Shown: one piece after another, positions 26,560 through 34,845 of the stretch | Layout of the letters: the number at the start of each line of letters is the position of its first letter | How positions within the stretch are numbered: position 1 is the first letter of the stretch | Assembly (NCBI GenBank): GCA_002495625.1 | Contig: DAGC01000012.1 | Coordinates: 206,251-270,250, forward strand | Source of the DNA: Methanobacterium sp. UBA375 | GTDB taxonomy: Archaea > Methanobacteriota > Methanobacteria > Methanobacteriales > Methanobacteriaceae | Direction of reading: 5' to 3' | Length of the DNA stretch: 64,000 nt | Translations under genes and position numbers: made by a program | Notes under the pieces: generated by a model | Database searches by the model: none | Told to the model about the DNA's origin: nothing | What the model saw: only the letters and a program-made list of their open reading frames with translations

Positions 26560-27420
26560 TCATAAACAGATATAATCATAAACAGCCTGTGCAGCATTTA
26601 CCGAGGTTATATCCCCCACACACTGGGAGGAGACCTCCACTAAATCGAAGCCAACCACATCCTTACTCTCTAAAGAGAAGATTAGCTTCTGCAACTCAAG
26701 GGGATCTAAACCTCCAGTGCAGGGAGTACCGACTGATGGTGCATACGCCGGGTCTAACACGTCTATATCTAACGTGACATACACCTTGCCTTTAATGGAT
26801 GAAATTAACTTTTCTACATCTTTTAGATTCTCTTTAACCCAGGATGAAGTGAGATATTTAACCCCTGCGTCCCGGGCGAATTCCACCTCATCTTTGGTTC
26901 CGGATCTGATTCCGACTTGGATGATCTCATCCGGGTTCAAATCATAAATCCGCCTTATCACCGTTGCGTGCGAGTATTTCTCGCCCTGATAGGTATCACG
27001 GAGGTCCATATGGGCATCGAAGTGTAGAACAGTAACATCCTGAGCATCAAATGCCTTCAAAACACTGTAACTGATGCTGTGTTCCCCACCAAGTGTTATA
27101 GGGTTAAGTTCCACTTCTTTAATTTCCTGGATGGTTGATTCCAGGTGCCTGCTGGTTTTCTGGAAGTTCCCATGGACCACCTGCAAGTTTCCCAGGTCAT
27201 AGAAAGTTTCAGAAGGCTCCTTATCCAGGTTGAGATGGTATTTCTCCAGGTTGTAGGATGCTTCCCGGATTGCATTGGGTCCAAATCTTGCTCCTGGAAG
27301 ATAAGTAGTAGTACTGTCGAAGGGCACCCCTAAAATACCGTACCGTCCTGATTTTGGTCGGTCATCATTAAATTCCTTGGAAAACGCAAATTTTAAAGGA
27401 TTTTCAGTGTACAAGAGCAT
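26560..27420 (-). CDS. speB: Agmatinase
   Basis: 286 residues from the ATG following GAGGAT (an in-frame ATG two codons earlier lies too close to that site). Ureohydrolase manganese motifs are all present: GGEHS, HFDAHMDLRD and DIDVLDPAYAP, with the final catalytic region GFDLVEVSS. The enzyme hydrolyses agmatine to putrescine and urea, the second step of the arginine route to polyamines whose first enzyme, pdaD, is 1.1 kb away. It is close behind aIF5A on the same strand, whose hypusine modification depends on spermidine. Confidence 0.85.
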   Translation of the reverse strand: MLLYTENPLKFAFSKEFNDDRPKSGRYGILGVPFDSTTTYLPGARFGPNAIREASYNLEKYHLNLDKEPSETFYDLGNLQVVHGNFQKTSRHLESTIQEIKEVELNPITLGGEHSISYSVLKAFDAQDVTVLHFDAHMDLRDTYQGEKYSHATVIRRIYDLNPDEIIQVGIRSGTKDEVEFARDAGVKYLTSSWVKENLKDVEKLISSIKGKVYVTLDIDVLDPAYAPSVGTPCTGGLDPLELQKLIFSLESKDVVGFDLVEVSSQCVGDITSVNAAQAVYDYICL

Positions 27421-27498
27421 GTGCATATCCTCAAAATTTAAGGTTCATCCTCAAAATCAGAGACTAAAAAAGGATTAGCTTTTATCATCCGTTTATTC

Positions 27499-27888
27499 TT
27501 ATTTTATCCGCATCAATTTCTTGTTGCCCAGGGCAACTATGTAGCCTACTTCTGCACCTTCAACCAGGTCGTTACGCAGGTCATCAGGTATAGGCACCTC
27601 GAATGTTTCGTAGGTTTCCAGATCCATAAGCTGCACATCACTACCCATTAAAGCCAGGACCTGAGCGGTCCTTTTATCTATTATAGGGACGTCGATTTTA
27701 GCGTCTACTGGTTTGACGATGCCTCTTTTCTGGTTGTCGAAAATTCCAATGGCATCTACTCGTGCCTTGGCTGCCCCGTGCTTTCCCGGGGAGGATGTTT
27801 GGATGTTCACTATTTTAGATGCTTCACCATCTAATATGACATATTTACCTACTTTTAAAGTTTTAACTTCAACTACTTTTTTTGACAT
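27499..27888 (-). CDS. eif5a: Translation factor aIF5A (hypusine protein)
   Basis: 129 residues, ATG behind GGAGGTTTA. The N-terminal SH3-like domain carries the modification loop SSPGKHGAAKAR, in which the Lys of PGKHG becomes (deoxy)hypusine; the C-terminal half is an OB fold. aIF5A binds the ribosome E site and relieves stalling. It is divergent from pdaD and followed by speB, so the genes for making the polyamine precursor sit beside the protein that consumes it. Confidence 0.95.
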   Translation of the reverse strand: MSKKVVEVKTLKVGKYVILDGEASKIVNIQTSSPGKHGAAKARVDAIGIFDNQKRGIVKPVDAKIDVPIIDKRTAQVLALMGSDVQLMDLETYETFEVPIPDDLRNDLVEGAEVGYIVALGNKKLMRIK

Positions 27889-28039
27889 TTAAATAAACCT
27901 CCGATTAATCCGTATTAAAAATTAAATTTCTAAATAGATTAGAAAACATTAATTTATAATTAAAGGAATGCAAAGATTAGATCGTTTATGTTAATACAAA
28001 GGCTATATTTTTTTCAATATTTAAACTTTGAGTGATAAC

Positions 28040-28483
28040 ATGAAAGTATCCATAACTTCAGGAAAAGCAGAAGGCCCATCAAAACTCAACGCCTTTGACA
28101 ATGCCCTGCTCGATGCGGGGATAGGAGATGTTAATCTTATAAAAGTTTCCAGCATCATACCCACCGGGGCAGAAATAGTGGAGCTCCCCCAGTTTCCAGC
28201 GGGGAAGATGGTTAACACCGTGCTTTCCTATGTCTCGTCAAGTCGGGAAGGTGACCAGCTATGCGCTGTTATAGTGGTGGCCATATCAGATGAACTGGGA
28301 TGTGTGGTGGAGCATGGTGGTATTAATCAGGATCCAGAGAAGGTTAAGGGAGAAGCACTGGACATGGTCAACAGTATGATGCAGATTCGCGGATTAGAAA
28401 TTAAAGATATAATTATCAAATGCCAGGAACACCAGGTTAAAAACCAGGGTGCAGCCATAGCAGCGGTGGTTTACCTGGAATAA
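28040..28483 (+). CDS. pdaD: Pyruvoyl-dependent arginine decarboxylase
   Basis: 147 residues from the ATG after GAGTGAT; an in-frame TTG four codons upstream is less likely. Self-cleavage occurs between the two serines of KVSSIIPTG, giving the beta chain and a pyruvoyl-bearing alpha chain, as known from M. jannaschii. Conserved LPQFPAGKMVNTV and the closing QGAAIAAVVYLE are present. It converts arginine to agmatine, the substrate of the agmatinase encoded nearby on the other strand. Confidence 0.92.
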   Translation: MKVSITSGKAEGPSKLNAFDNALLDAGIGDVNLIKVSSIIPTGAEIVELPQFPAGKMVNTVLSYVSSSREGDQLCAVIVVAISDELGCVVEHGGINQDPEKVKGEALDMVNSMMQIRGLEIKDIIIKCQEHQVKNQGAAIAAVVYLE

Positions 28484-28500
28484 AGGAGGCAATTAAGGAA

Positions 28501-29331
28501 ATGAATGATTCTAAGTTTTGGAGTGAAGTTTCCTACCAAATAATGCGAGAGGTTGACCAGGCAATCACTCCACTGGTTGGAGAAAAAGAAGCGGGAGAGA
28601 CAGTTAAAATGGGTGCAGACGGCACACCCACCAAACTAATAGATTTAGTTGCCGAAGAAAAAGTGGTCGAGATTTTAGAAGGAGCCGAAAGGCCTTTAAC
28701 CCTGGTTAGTGAGGAGATAGGAAGGATAGATATCGGTTCTGGCTCTCCAGAGGTTGTCTTTGTGGTGGATCCCCTGGATGGGACCAATAATGCGGTTAAA
28801 AATATACCGGCCTATGGAATATCACTGGCCATTGCAGAAGTAACCGATCCAGACAGATCAATGACCATCCATGATATAGAATTAGGATTTGTGAAAAACT
28901 TCGCCACAGGAGATATTTACCAGGCAATTCGGGGCGGCGGTGCCAGTTTAAATGGCCAGGATATCAGCACCTCCTCCCGGACGGATATTTCAAAGTCATC
29001 CATTGGTGCTTACATCTACCGGGCGGACATGGAAAAGGTGGATAAGCTATGTAAGACGGTAAGGCGTATGCGAATCCTGGGATCAGTGGCTGTAGAGCTT
29101 TGTTATGTGGCGGATGGGACTTATGATGCTTTCCTGGATATCCGTGGTAATTTAAGGATAGTGGATGTGGCAGCTGCCAAACTGATAGTGGAAGAAGCCG
29201 CAGGACTGGTAACTGATGAATATAACCAGCCATTAAATGGTAAATTAAATGTTTTAGAGAGAACCTCCATAATTGCTTCTGGCAACAGTGAAGTTCACCA
29301 GGAATTAATTAGACTCATAGGGGGAATATAA
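28501..29331 (+). CDS. Inositol monophosphatase/FBPase-like phosphatase
   Basis: 276 residues, ATG behind AAAGGAGG. IMPase-superfamily metal motifs: LVSEEIG, VVDPLDGTNNAVKNIP, and LRIVDVAAAKLIVEEAAG. Archaeal members hydrolyse inositol-1-phosphate, fructose-1,6-bisphosphate and in some cases NADP. It is followed one base later by NAD kinase; in M. jannaschii the equivalent two domains are fused in one protein (MJ0917) with NADP phosphatase and NAD kinase activity, so a role in setting NAD/NADP balance is plausible here. Confidence 0.85.
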   Translation: MNDSKFWSEVSYQIMREVDQAITPLVGEKEAGETVKMGADGTPTKLIDLVAEEKVVEILEGAERPLTLVSEEIGRIDIGSGSPEVVFVVDPLDGTNNAVKNIPAYGISLAIAEVTDPDRSMTIHDIELGFVKNFATGDIYQAIRGGGASLNGQDISTSSRTDISKSSIGAYIYRADMEKVDKLCKTVRRMRILGSVAVELCYVADGTYDAFLDIRGNLRIVDVAAAKLIVEEAAGLVTDEYNQPLNGKLNVLERTSIIASGNSEVHQELIRLIGGI

Positions 29332-29332
29332 T

Positions 29333-30172
29333 ATGAAAATAGGTGTTGTAAGCCGTCTAGATATGGAAGAATCCATACAATTGACTGAAAAAATAGTTGA
29401 CTACCTCATGGAGAAAAATGTGGAAACTGTACTGGATAAATCAGTAGCGGAACACTTAGATAACTACCATAACATTGCAATTCCCCTGGAAGAAATGGAT
29501 ACCGATATTATCATAGCCGTGGGAGGGGACGGGACCATTTTAAGGACCCAAAGTTTCATATGCTCCAAAAACATACCACTATTCGGTATCAACATGGGTA
29601 CCGTCGGATTTTTAACTGAAATAGATCCTGAACTGGTTTTTAAATCCTTAGAACAGGTTTTAGCTGGTAAATATTTTGTGGAAAAAAGAACTCAACTCCA
29701 AATCCAGCACAACCATAAGTTACACACCGCACTAAACGAAGTAGTAATCATGACTCGTAAACCAGCTAAAATGCTGCATGTAGAGATAAGTGTGGATGAA
29801 GAGGTGGCAGAAGAACTAAGGGCGGATGGATTGATCATAGCCACACCCAGCGGTTCCACCGCTTATTCCATGTCGGCTGGCGGGCCAATAGTAGATCCCC
29901 GTGTATCAGCATTTACAATAGTTCCCATTTGCCCGTTTAAATTAGGATCCCGGCCTATGGTAGTGTCGGATAACAGTGAAATAAAGGTTAGGTTACTGCG
30001 AGAAGGTAAAAAGGCCATGGCAGTTATTGATGGCCAAATAGAAGAAGAGATAAACTACATGGACGAAATAATATTTCGTAAATCAGATGATTACGCTCGT
30101 TTTGTAAGACTAACCAAGGACTTTTACCGGAAAGTAAGGGAAAAACTCGTTCAAGGCGGAATATGCGAATAA
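29333..30172 (+). CDS. nadK: NAD kinase
   Basis: 279 residues. It has the GGDGT motif (VGGDGTILRT), NMGTVGFLTE, the ADGLIIATPSGSTAYSMSAGGP block and the C-terminal beta-sandwich region of ATP-NAD kinases. It phosphorylates NAD to NADP in the cytoplasm. It begins one base after the phosphatase stop and overlaps cfbE by ten bases, so the three genes should be one transcription unit. Confidence 0.9.
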   Translation: MKIGVVSRLDMEESIQLTEKIVDYLMEKNVETVLDKSVAEHLDNYHNIAIPLEEMDTDIIIAVGGDGTILRTQSFICSKNIPLFGINMGTVGFLTEIDPELVFKSLEQVLAGKYFVEKRTQLQIQHNHKLHTALNEVVIMTRKPAKMLHVEISVDEEVAEELRADGLIIATPSGSTAYSMSAGGPIVDPRVSAFTIVPICPFKLGSRPMVVSDNSEIKVRLLREGKKAMAVIDGQIEEEINYMDEIIFRKSDDYARFVRLTKDFYRKVREKLVQGGICE

Positions 30173-31500
30173 CGGATGAAAATATGCGGGATAAGGTATT
30201 AATTGTGGACACGACCCATGGGGGGGTTAAACTGGCCACTGAGTTTTCTAAACTAAACTGTGAGGTTTATGTGTGGGACATCTACCACACCCTTAGTGAG
30301 GAGCAGAAGAAACAACTCCAGATTGAGAATGTTAAATTGGTGGATGAAAGTTTTCTAGGAGGAAATAAGGCAGTAGTAGTGGCTCCTATTCACAGCAACT
30401 TAAAATATTCCGTGGACATGACCCACCACGATGCCGTTGCATATCTCCTGAATGAAGAGATAAAAATCCCCATGATTGAAGTTACAGGGGTCAAAGGGAA
30501 AACCACCGTTGTACACATGCTACGGGAGATCTTTAAAGACACCAATCCACTTATTTTAACCAGTTTAGGTGTAGAAATTAAGGATAAGCTATTAGAAAGA
30601 AATATAAGCATAACCCCCGCGAGTATTATAACCGCGTGGGAACTGGGCCAGAAATACAACCCTGGAATTTATATATGGGAAACCTCCCTGGGCGGGACAG
30701 GACTAGCCCAGGTAGGAGTTCTAACCAATATAGCCGAGGATTATTCCATAGCTTCCGGAACGAAAACAGCCAGCCAGGCCAAGGAACAGATATTTAAAGA
30801 TGAACTGGTGGCCTGCGACTATGATTCCTACCAGAAATATTACACCCAACATGAAAAGAAAACCAACACCTTCGGTTTAACTGAGGGCAACGTTAAAGCT
30901 CGAGATATCAAATACGGACTTACAGAAACTTCCTTTAGGGTAGATGTCCAGGGGCTTAAAACAGTTTCTGGTGAAATTCTAGATGACAACTTCTCCATCA
31001 GAACCTTTGCACCGGCCCCATATCATGTAGAGAATGTCCTCTCCGCTATATGTGCCTCGTTGACCTGTGGAAAATCTGTTGAATCTGTAAAATCCGGGCT
31101 TGAGAATTTTCATGGTTTGAAGGGGAGAACAACCATCAAACATGAGGGTAATACAACTTTGATTGAGGAGATAAATCCGGGCATAAATGTGACTGCCGTC
31201 AAAAGAGCCATAGGGATGGTAGAGCATCTTCCCAGGAGTGCAGTGATTTTTGGAGGTCAATATGGGGTTACCTGTGAAGAAATTGATGAGGAATCTGTGT
31301 CCCGGGTGTTAGACGAATTAGATATGGATATAGGACTTATACTCACCGATGAACTGGGGGCGTCCGTTAAGGATAGGATAACTAGAAATTTAAATTACTG
31401 GGAAGAATGCAATGATGCGGTTGAATATGCAAGAGCAAAAGGATACCAGAACGTTTTACTGATTTACCGGTCGAATTTACTGGACTTAGAATATAGGTAG
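30163..31500 (+). CDS. cfbE: Coenzyme F430 synthase (Mur-ligase family)
   Basis: 445 residues if started at the ATG overlapping nadK; an ATG at 30184 behind GGATGA is also possible. The P-loop is EVTGVKGKTTVVHML and the fold is that of MurC/F ligases (YIWETSLGGTGLAQVGVLTNIAEDY, HGLKGRTTIKHEGNTTLIEEINPGIN in two blocks). CfbE closes the carbocyclic F ring in the last stage of F430 synthesis, ATP-dependently. Found only in methanogens and relatives. hemC, which feeds the same tetrapyrrole pathway, follows. Confidence 0.85.
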   Translation: MRITDENMRDKVLIVDTTHGGVKLATEFSKLNCEVYVWDIYHTLSEEQKKQLQIENVKLVDESFLGGNKAVVVAPIHSNLKYSVDMTHHDAVAYLLNEEIKIPMIEVTGVKGKTTVVHMLREIFKDTNPLILTSLGVEIKDKLLERNISITPASIITAWELGQKYNPGIYIWETSLGGTGLAQVGVLTNIAEDYSIASGTKTASQAKEQIFKDELVACDYDSYQKYYTQHEKKTNTFGLTEGNVKARDIKYGLTETSFRVDVQGLKTVSGEILDDNFSIRTFAPAPYHVENVLSAICASLTCGKSVESVKSGLENFHGLKGRTTIKHEGNTTLIEEINPGINVTAVKRAIGMVEHLPRSAVIFGGQYGVTCEEIDEESVSRVLDELDMDIGLILTDELGASVKDRITRNLNYWEECNDAVEYARAKGYQNVLLIYRSNLLDLEYR

Positions 31501-31681
31501 TATAAAAAATATTCAAATATGTAAAATGTTAAATCCTAAAACTTGATTATTATTAAAAATACACGGTTAAATCCTAAATTGTTCAATTATTAAATACACT
31601 TTTTTAAGAGTTTAACGATACATAATAACTTGATTCAAATTTACATGTGAGAAATTACCCTAACTATTGGAGGATGACATC

Positions 31682-32551
31682 TTGAAAGCAGGTACCCGGG
31701 GGAGCAGACTGGCAATGGTGCAGACTGAATACATAATAAAAGAGTTATCTGAAATCATCAGTGAAGAAGTAGAAGTGGAGATAATTAAGACCACCGGAGA
31801 TAAGATCAAGGATTCCCAGCTTTACAATATGGATGTTAAGGGAATATTCACCAAGGAACTGGATAAAGCAGTTTTAGAGGGAGAAGTTGATTTTGCAGTC
31901 CACAGCCTCAAAGACCTCCCTACAGAACTGGTAGAAGGCCTGGAGGTGGTTTCAGTGCCCCTCAGAGAATCTCCCAGAGAAGCGCTGATCTCACCATATG
32001 CCTGGGACGAGATCCCCGAAGGAGCGATGTTAGGCACCAGCAGTCTAAGAAGAGAAGCTTTTATTAACCACCACCTAAAGAATGTAAAAATAAAGTCAAT
32101 ACGAGGAAATGTGGAAACACGTATTAACAAAGTTATAAATGGGGAATACCAGGGCATAATATTAGCTGAAGCCGGGCTCAAAAGACTCGGACTGGAAGAA
32201 CATATTAAACAGGTGTTTCCTGTAGAATATTTTACTCCAGCAGCTGGCCAGGGAGCACTGGCCATAGTGGCTAGAGAAGATAATGAATTTAAGGATATAC
32301 TCGAAAAATTAAATCACACACCATCGGCCCAGGAAGTTAAAGCTGAAAAAACTGTTTTAGAAGAATTAGGCGGGGGTTGTCAGTGGCCTCTGGGTGCGAA
32401 TGCACGTGCAGAAGGAGATAAGCTTCATCTGTACACTATTCTACTCACCAAGGATGGTGAAGTGATATCAGAAGTTAATTTAAGTGGTCAACTATCTGAT
32501 GCCCAGAAGATGGGTGAAAAAGCAGCTAAAATTATCAAGGAGGATAGCTAG
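31682..32551 (+). CDS. hemC: Porphobilinogen deaminase (hydroxymethylbilane synthase)
   Basis: 289 residues from a TTG placed 8 bases after GGAGG, giving the normal start KAGTRGSRLAMVQT. Other motifs: GIFTKELDKAVLEGEVDFAV, VHSLKDLPTE, LGTSSLRREA, IRGNVETRI, and the dipyrromethane-cofactor cysteine in GGGCQWPLGA. It polymerises four porphobilinogens toward uroporphyrinogen III for F430, B12 and heme-like cofactors. The next gene starts on the last base of its stop codon. Confidence 0.93.
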   Translation: MKAGTRGSRLAMVQTEYIIKELSEIISEEVEVEIIKTTGDKIKDSQLYNMDVKGIFTKELDKAVLEGEVDFAVHSLKDLPTELVEGLEVVSVPLRESPREALISPYAWDEIPEGAMLGTSSLRREAFINHHLKNVKIKSIRGNVETRINKVINGEYQGIILAEAGLKRLGLEEHIKQVFPVEYFTPAAGQGALAIVAREDNEFKDILEKLNHTPSAQEVKAEKTVLEELGGGCQWPLGANARAEGDKLHLYTILLTKDGEVISEVNLSGQLSDAQKMGEKAAKIIKEDS

Positions 32552-33504
32552 TGAGAAGTGTTAATGTTGGCGTTATTGGGGTGGGTGCCATGGGCCAGAA
32601 TCACGTGCGTGTCTATTCCAAAATAAAAAATGCTAACCTCCTGGCTATATCTGATTTAATGAAAGGAACCCTGGCCGAGGTTTCCAAGGAATATCACACG
32701 GTAGGATACGTTGATTATGGTAATGTTCTGGAAATGCCCGAAATAGAAGCAGTAAGCGTCTGTGTACCCACCACCTACCATTACGAGGTGGTGATGAGTG
32801 CCATTGAACAGGGGAAACATGTACTGGTTGAAAAACCAATAGCCTTCACCCTGGACGAGGCCAAGGAAATGGTGGACGCTGCAGAGGATGCCGGGGTTAA
32901 ACTGGCAACTGGACACGTGGAAAGATTCAATCCAGCGGTACTCGAGGCTAAAAGACTTATAGATAAGGGAGTTATCGGCGAAGTTGTATCTGCCTCTGCA
33001 AAGAGGGTTGGACCCTTCCCGCCGAGGATAAAAGATGTGGGAGTTACCATCGACCTGGCCATACACGAGGTGGACATCATGTTCTATCTCTTTGACAGTC
33101 CAGTATCCAGGGTCTACGCTAACATGGGAAGTAGACTGGAAAAATGTGAATTCGAAGACCATGCCGAGTTGATGATGAAATTTGAAAGCGGGACCGTCGG
33201 TGTACTGGAGACGAACTGGCTCACACCCTACAAGAAGAGACAGTTAGAGATAATTGGTGTGGATGGTATAATATCTATAGACTACATAGATCAGACGGTG
33301 CAGGTATACGGGAAAAACGCCCAAAAGGTCAATGTAGCCCATAAGGAACCTCTAAAGGAAGAATTAAATTCATTTTTATCATGCATAGTCAAAGACGAAG
33401 AGCCGAAAATCACAGGCGAAGACGGAATACATGCCCTGAAGGTTGTACTGGCCGCTATGAAATCCGCAAAATCCAAGACCCCCATAAATATGAATGAAGT
33501 TTGA
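32551..33504 (+). CDS. Gfo/Idh/MocA-family oxidoreductase
   Basis: 317 residues from a GTG behind AGGAGG, overlapping the hemC stop by one base. N-terminal NAD(P)-binding fold VGVIGVGAMGQNHVRVY, then the EKPIAFTLDEA motif, the HVERFNP motif and the active-site DLAIHEVDIMFYLF. The HVERFNP form resembles archaeal UDP-N-acetylglucosamine 3-dehydrogenases involved in making modified sugars for cell envelope glycans, a tentative assignment. No functional link to hemC is evident; coupling may be only translational. Confidence 0.75.
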   Translation: MRSVNVGVIGVGAMGQNHVRVYSKIKNANLLAISDLMKGTLAEVSKEYHTVGYVDYGNVLEMPEIEAVSVCVPTTYHYEVVMSAIEQGKHVLVEKPIAFTLDEAKEMVDAAEDAGVKLATGHVERFNPAVLEAKRLIDKGVIGEVVSASAKRVGPFPPRIKDVGVTIDLAIHEVDIMFYLFDSPVSRVYANMGSRLEKCEFEDHAELMMKFESGTVGVLETNWLTPYKKRQLEIIGVDGIISIDYIDQTVQVYGKNAQKVNVAHKEPLKEELNSFLSCIVKDEEPKITGEDGIHALKVVLAAMKSAKSKTPINMNEV

Positions 33505-33524
33505 TCAATAAGGATGTGTTATAT

Positions 33525-34121
33525 ATGAATGAAAAACTCATAGAAGAGGCACATGAACTTAGAAGCAGAGGCTTCACCACTGGAGAAATCGCAGATGAAC
33601 TGAACGTATCCAAAGACACAGCAAGATGGCTGATCCTTGGAAGTGTAAAGGGTAAAGGAAAAGAACAGGAAAAAGCACCCCTGGACATAGCGATAAACTG
33701 GAAGAGTCTGGGCGGAAGCTCGGTGAGGATGAACTTCGTCTCCGCCGCCCTGGCAGACATGGCCCTGGAACACGGCGAACCAGAAGTAATCGTGGGAATC
33801 GCAGTAAGCGGAATACCCTTCGCCACCATGATGGCCGACATAATAGAAGCCGACATATCCATATTCCACCCCACAAAAACCCGTAAAGAAGAAGACGCCA
33901 AGGGAACAGTAAGCAGCAACTTCGCCACCGTGGAAGGCCGCCGGATAGTAATCGTAGACGATGTAATCACCAGCGGAAGGACCATAACCGAAGCCATAAA
34001 AGCCTTTAAAGACTTAGGCGCAGAACCTATTGCCGTAGTTGTCCTGATAGATAAAAAAGGAATAAATTCGGTGGAAGGAGTGCCTGTAGAGTCCCTGATT
34101 AGGGTTAGTAGGTTAGGGTGA
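33525..34121 (+). CDS. GfcR-like regulator: HTH plus orotate-PRTase-like domain
   Basis: 198 residues from the ATG behind AAGGATG; the frame is open eight codons upstream without a site. Residues 1-45 form a helix-turn-helix (AHELRSRGFTTGEIADELNVS), the rest a type I phosphoribosyltransferase fold with the PRPP loop IVIVDDVITSGRT. Archaeal proteins of this architecture, annotated PyrE-like or GfcR, act as transcription regulators of sugar metabolism in haloarchaea; catalytic activity is uncertain. Base composition is more GC-rich than the neighbours, as in other highly conserved core genes here. Confidence 0.8.
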   Translation: MNEKLIEEAHELRSRGFTTGEIADELNVSKDTARWLILGSVKGKGKEQEKAPLDIAINWKSLGGSSVRMNFVSAALADMALEHGEPEVIVGIAVSGIPFATMMADIIEADISIFHPTKTRKEEDAKGTVSSNFATVEGRRIVIVDDVITSGRTITEAIKAFKDLGAEPIAVVVLIDKKGINSVEGVPVESLIRVSRLG

Positions 34122-34125
34122 ATTC

Positions 34126-34135
34126 TTTTTTTTTT
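34126..34135 (+). terminator. T10 terminator after the GfcR-like gene
   Basis: Ten consecutive T begin five bases after the stop codon, a typical archaeal terminator. The stretch up to 34298 holds no gene that I recognise. Confidence 0.5.
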
Positions 34136-34298
34136 AATTAAATTTTTTAAGATTCTCTATTTTTTTCTAGCTTGTATTAGCATCGAAGCTGTATCCTATT
34201 TTTACAGATTTTAATATTATTATTTTACTTCTCACTCGCTCTTGGCCAACCCTCACTTATTTTAACCATCATAATTTCTCTCCTGGAGGGATCATGTA

Positions 34299-34415
34299 AT
34301 GGTAGGTATAAAATCACAGAAAAAGTCGGGTATTAAAAAGCCTAGAAGTAGTGAACTGCTCATAATCCCTACAAAGAAGCTTTTAAACTGGTATAAATAT
34401 GAGAGGGAGGTGTGA
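34299..34415 (+). CDS. 38-residue basic hypothetical protein
   Basis: An ATG about 8 bases behind GGAGGG opens 38 codons: MVGIKSQKKSGIKKPRSS, then ELLIIPTKKLLNWYKYE. Basic N-terminus followed by a short amphipathic segment. The stop lies four bases before the next tiny gene, and its last codons contain that gene's GGGAGG, so the two are probably coupled. No family recognised. Confidence 0.45.
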   Translation: MVGIKSQKKSGIKKPRSSELLIIPTKKLLNWYKYEREV

Positions 34416-34418
34416 AAC

Positions 34419-34547
34419 GTGGTTGAACATTGTTTAGCATGTGGACATAAGAAAACAGATTACAAGTCCCTGCTGGTTGGTATTTACTTCGTTTGTGCCT
34501 GGGTATTTGCCATCGAAGTACTGATGATGATTTTACAGATAGGATAA
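34419..34547 (+). CDS. Small zinc-finger/membrane protein
   Basis: A GTG behind GGGAGG opens 42 codons starting VEHCLACGHKKTDYKSLL, with a CxxCGH knuckle, then one hydrophobic helix (VGIYFVCAWVFAIEVLMM). The layout, metal knuckle then a membrane anchor, recalls the DUF2116 protein at 47232. Function unknown. Confidence 0.5.
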   Translation: MVEHCLACGHKKTDYKSLLVGIYFVCAWVFAIEVLMMILQIG

Positions 34548-34600
34548 TATAGGATGTTGATTGGAGATAAGGTTAGGCTTAATAAAAAAACAGTAAACAC

Positions 34601-34797
34601 GAGGCAGAGTTCTTTAACATAGCCATATTCAAGGATGAAGAAGATTTGATCATATTCCCTATGAAGAGTTCCTGAAGACTTATGACGAGGTATCAGCTAA
34701 TTTACGTATCGCTGGTAAGGTGGTTAAAGAAGTTCTTGCAGATTTACTAGATGATCCAAGGAGAGAATTCGAAATACACTCTAAAATTTTAAAATAA
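34601..34797 (+). pseudogene. Frameshifted relic of a small acidic protein gene
   Basis: Two overlapping frames join into one sensible protein: EAEFFNIAIFKDEEDLIIF in the first, then PYEEFLKTYDEVSANLRIA and VVKEVLADLLDDPRREFEI after a shift near 34655. No start codon or ribosome binding site precedes it. The mixed acidic, helical sequence could be an antitoxin or a regulator fragment, but no family was recognised. Confidence 0.5.
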
Positions 34798-34845
34798 AGA
34801 AAAAAAGAATTATCGACTAAAAAGAGCCGTTAATATGTTTTATCT

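Noticed and set aside
31667..31681. Upstream TTG start for hemC
   Set aside because: It precedes the GGAGG that correctly serves the TTG at 31682, and the later start gives the normal family N-terminus.
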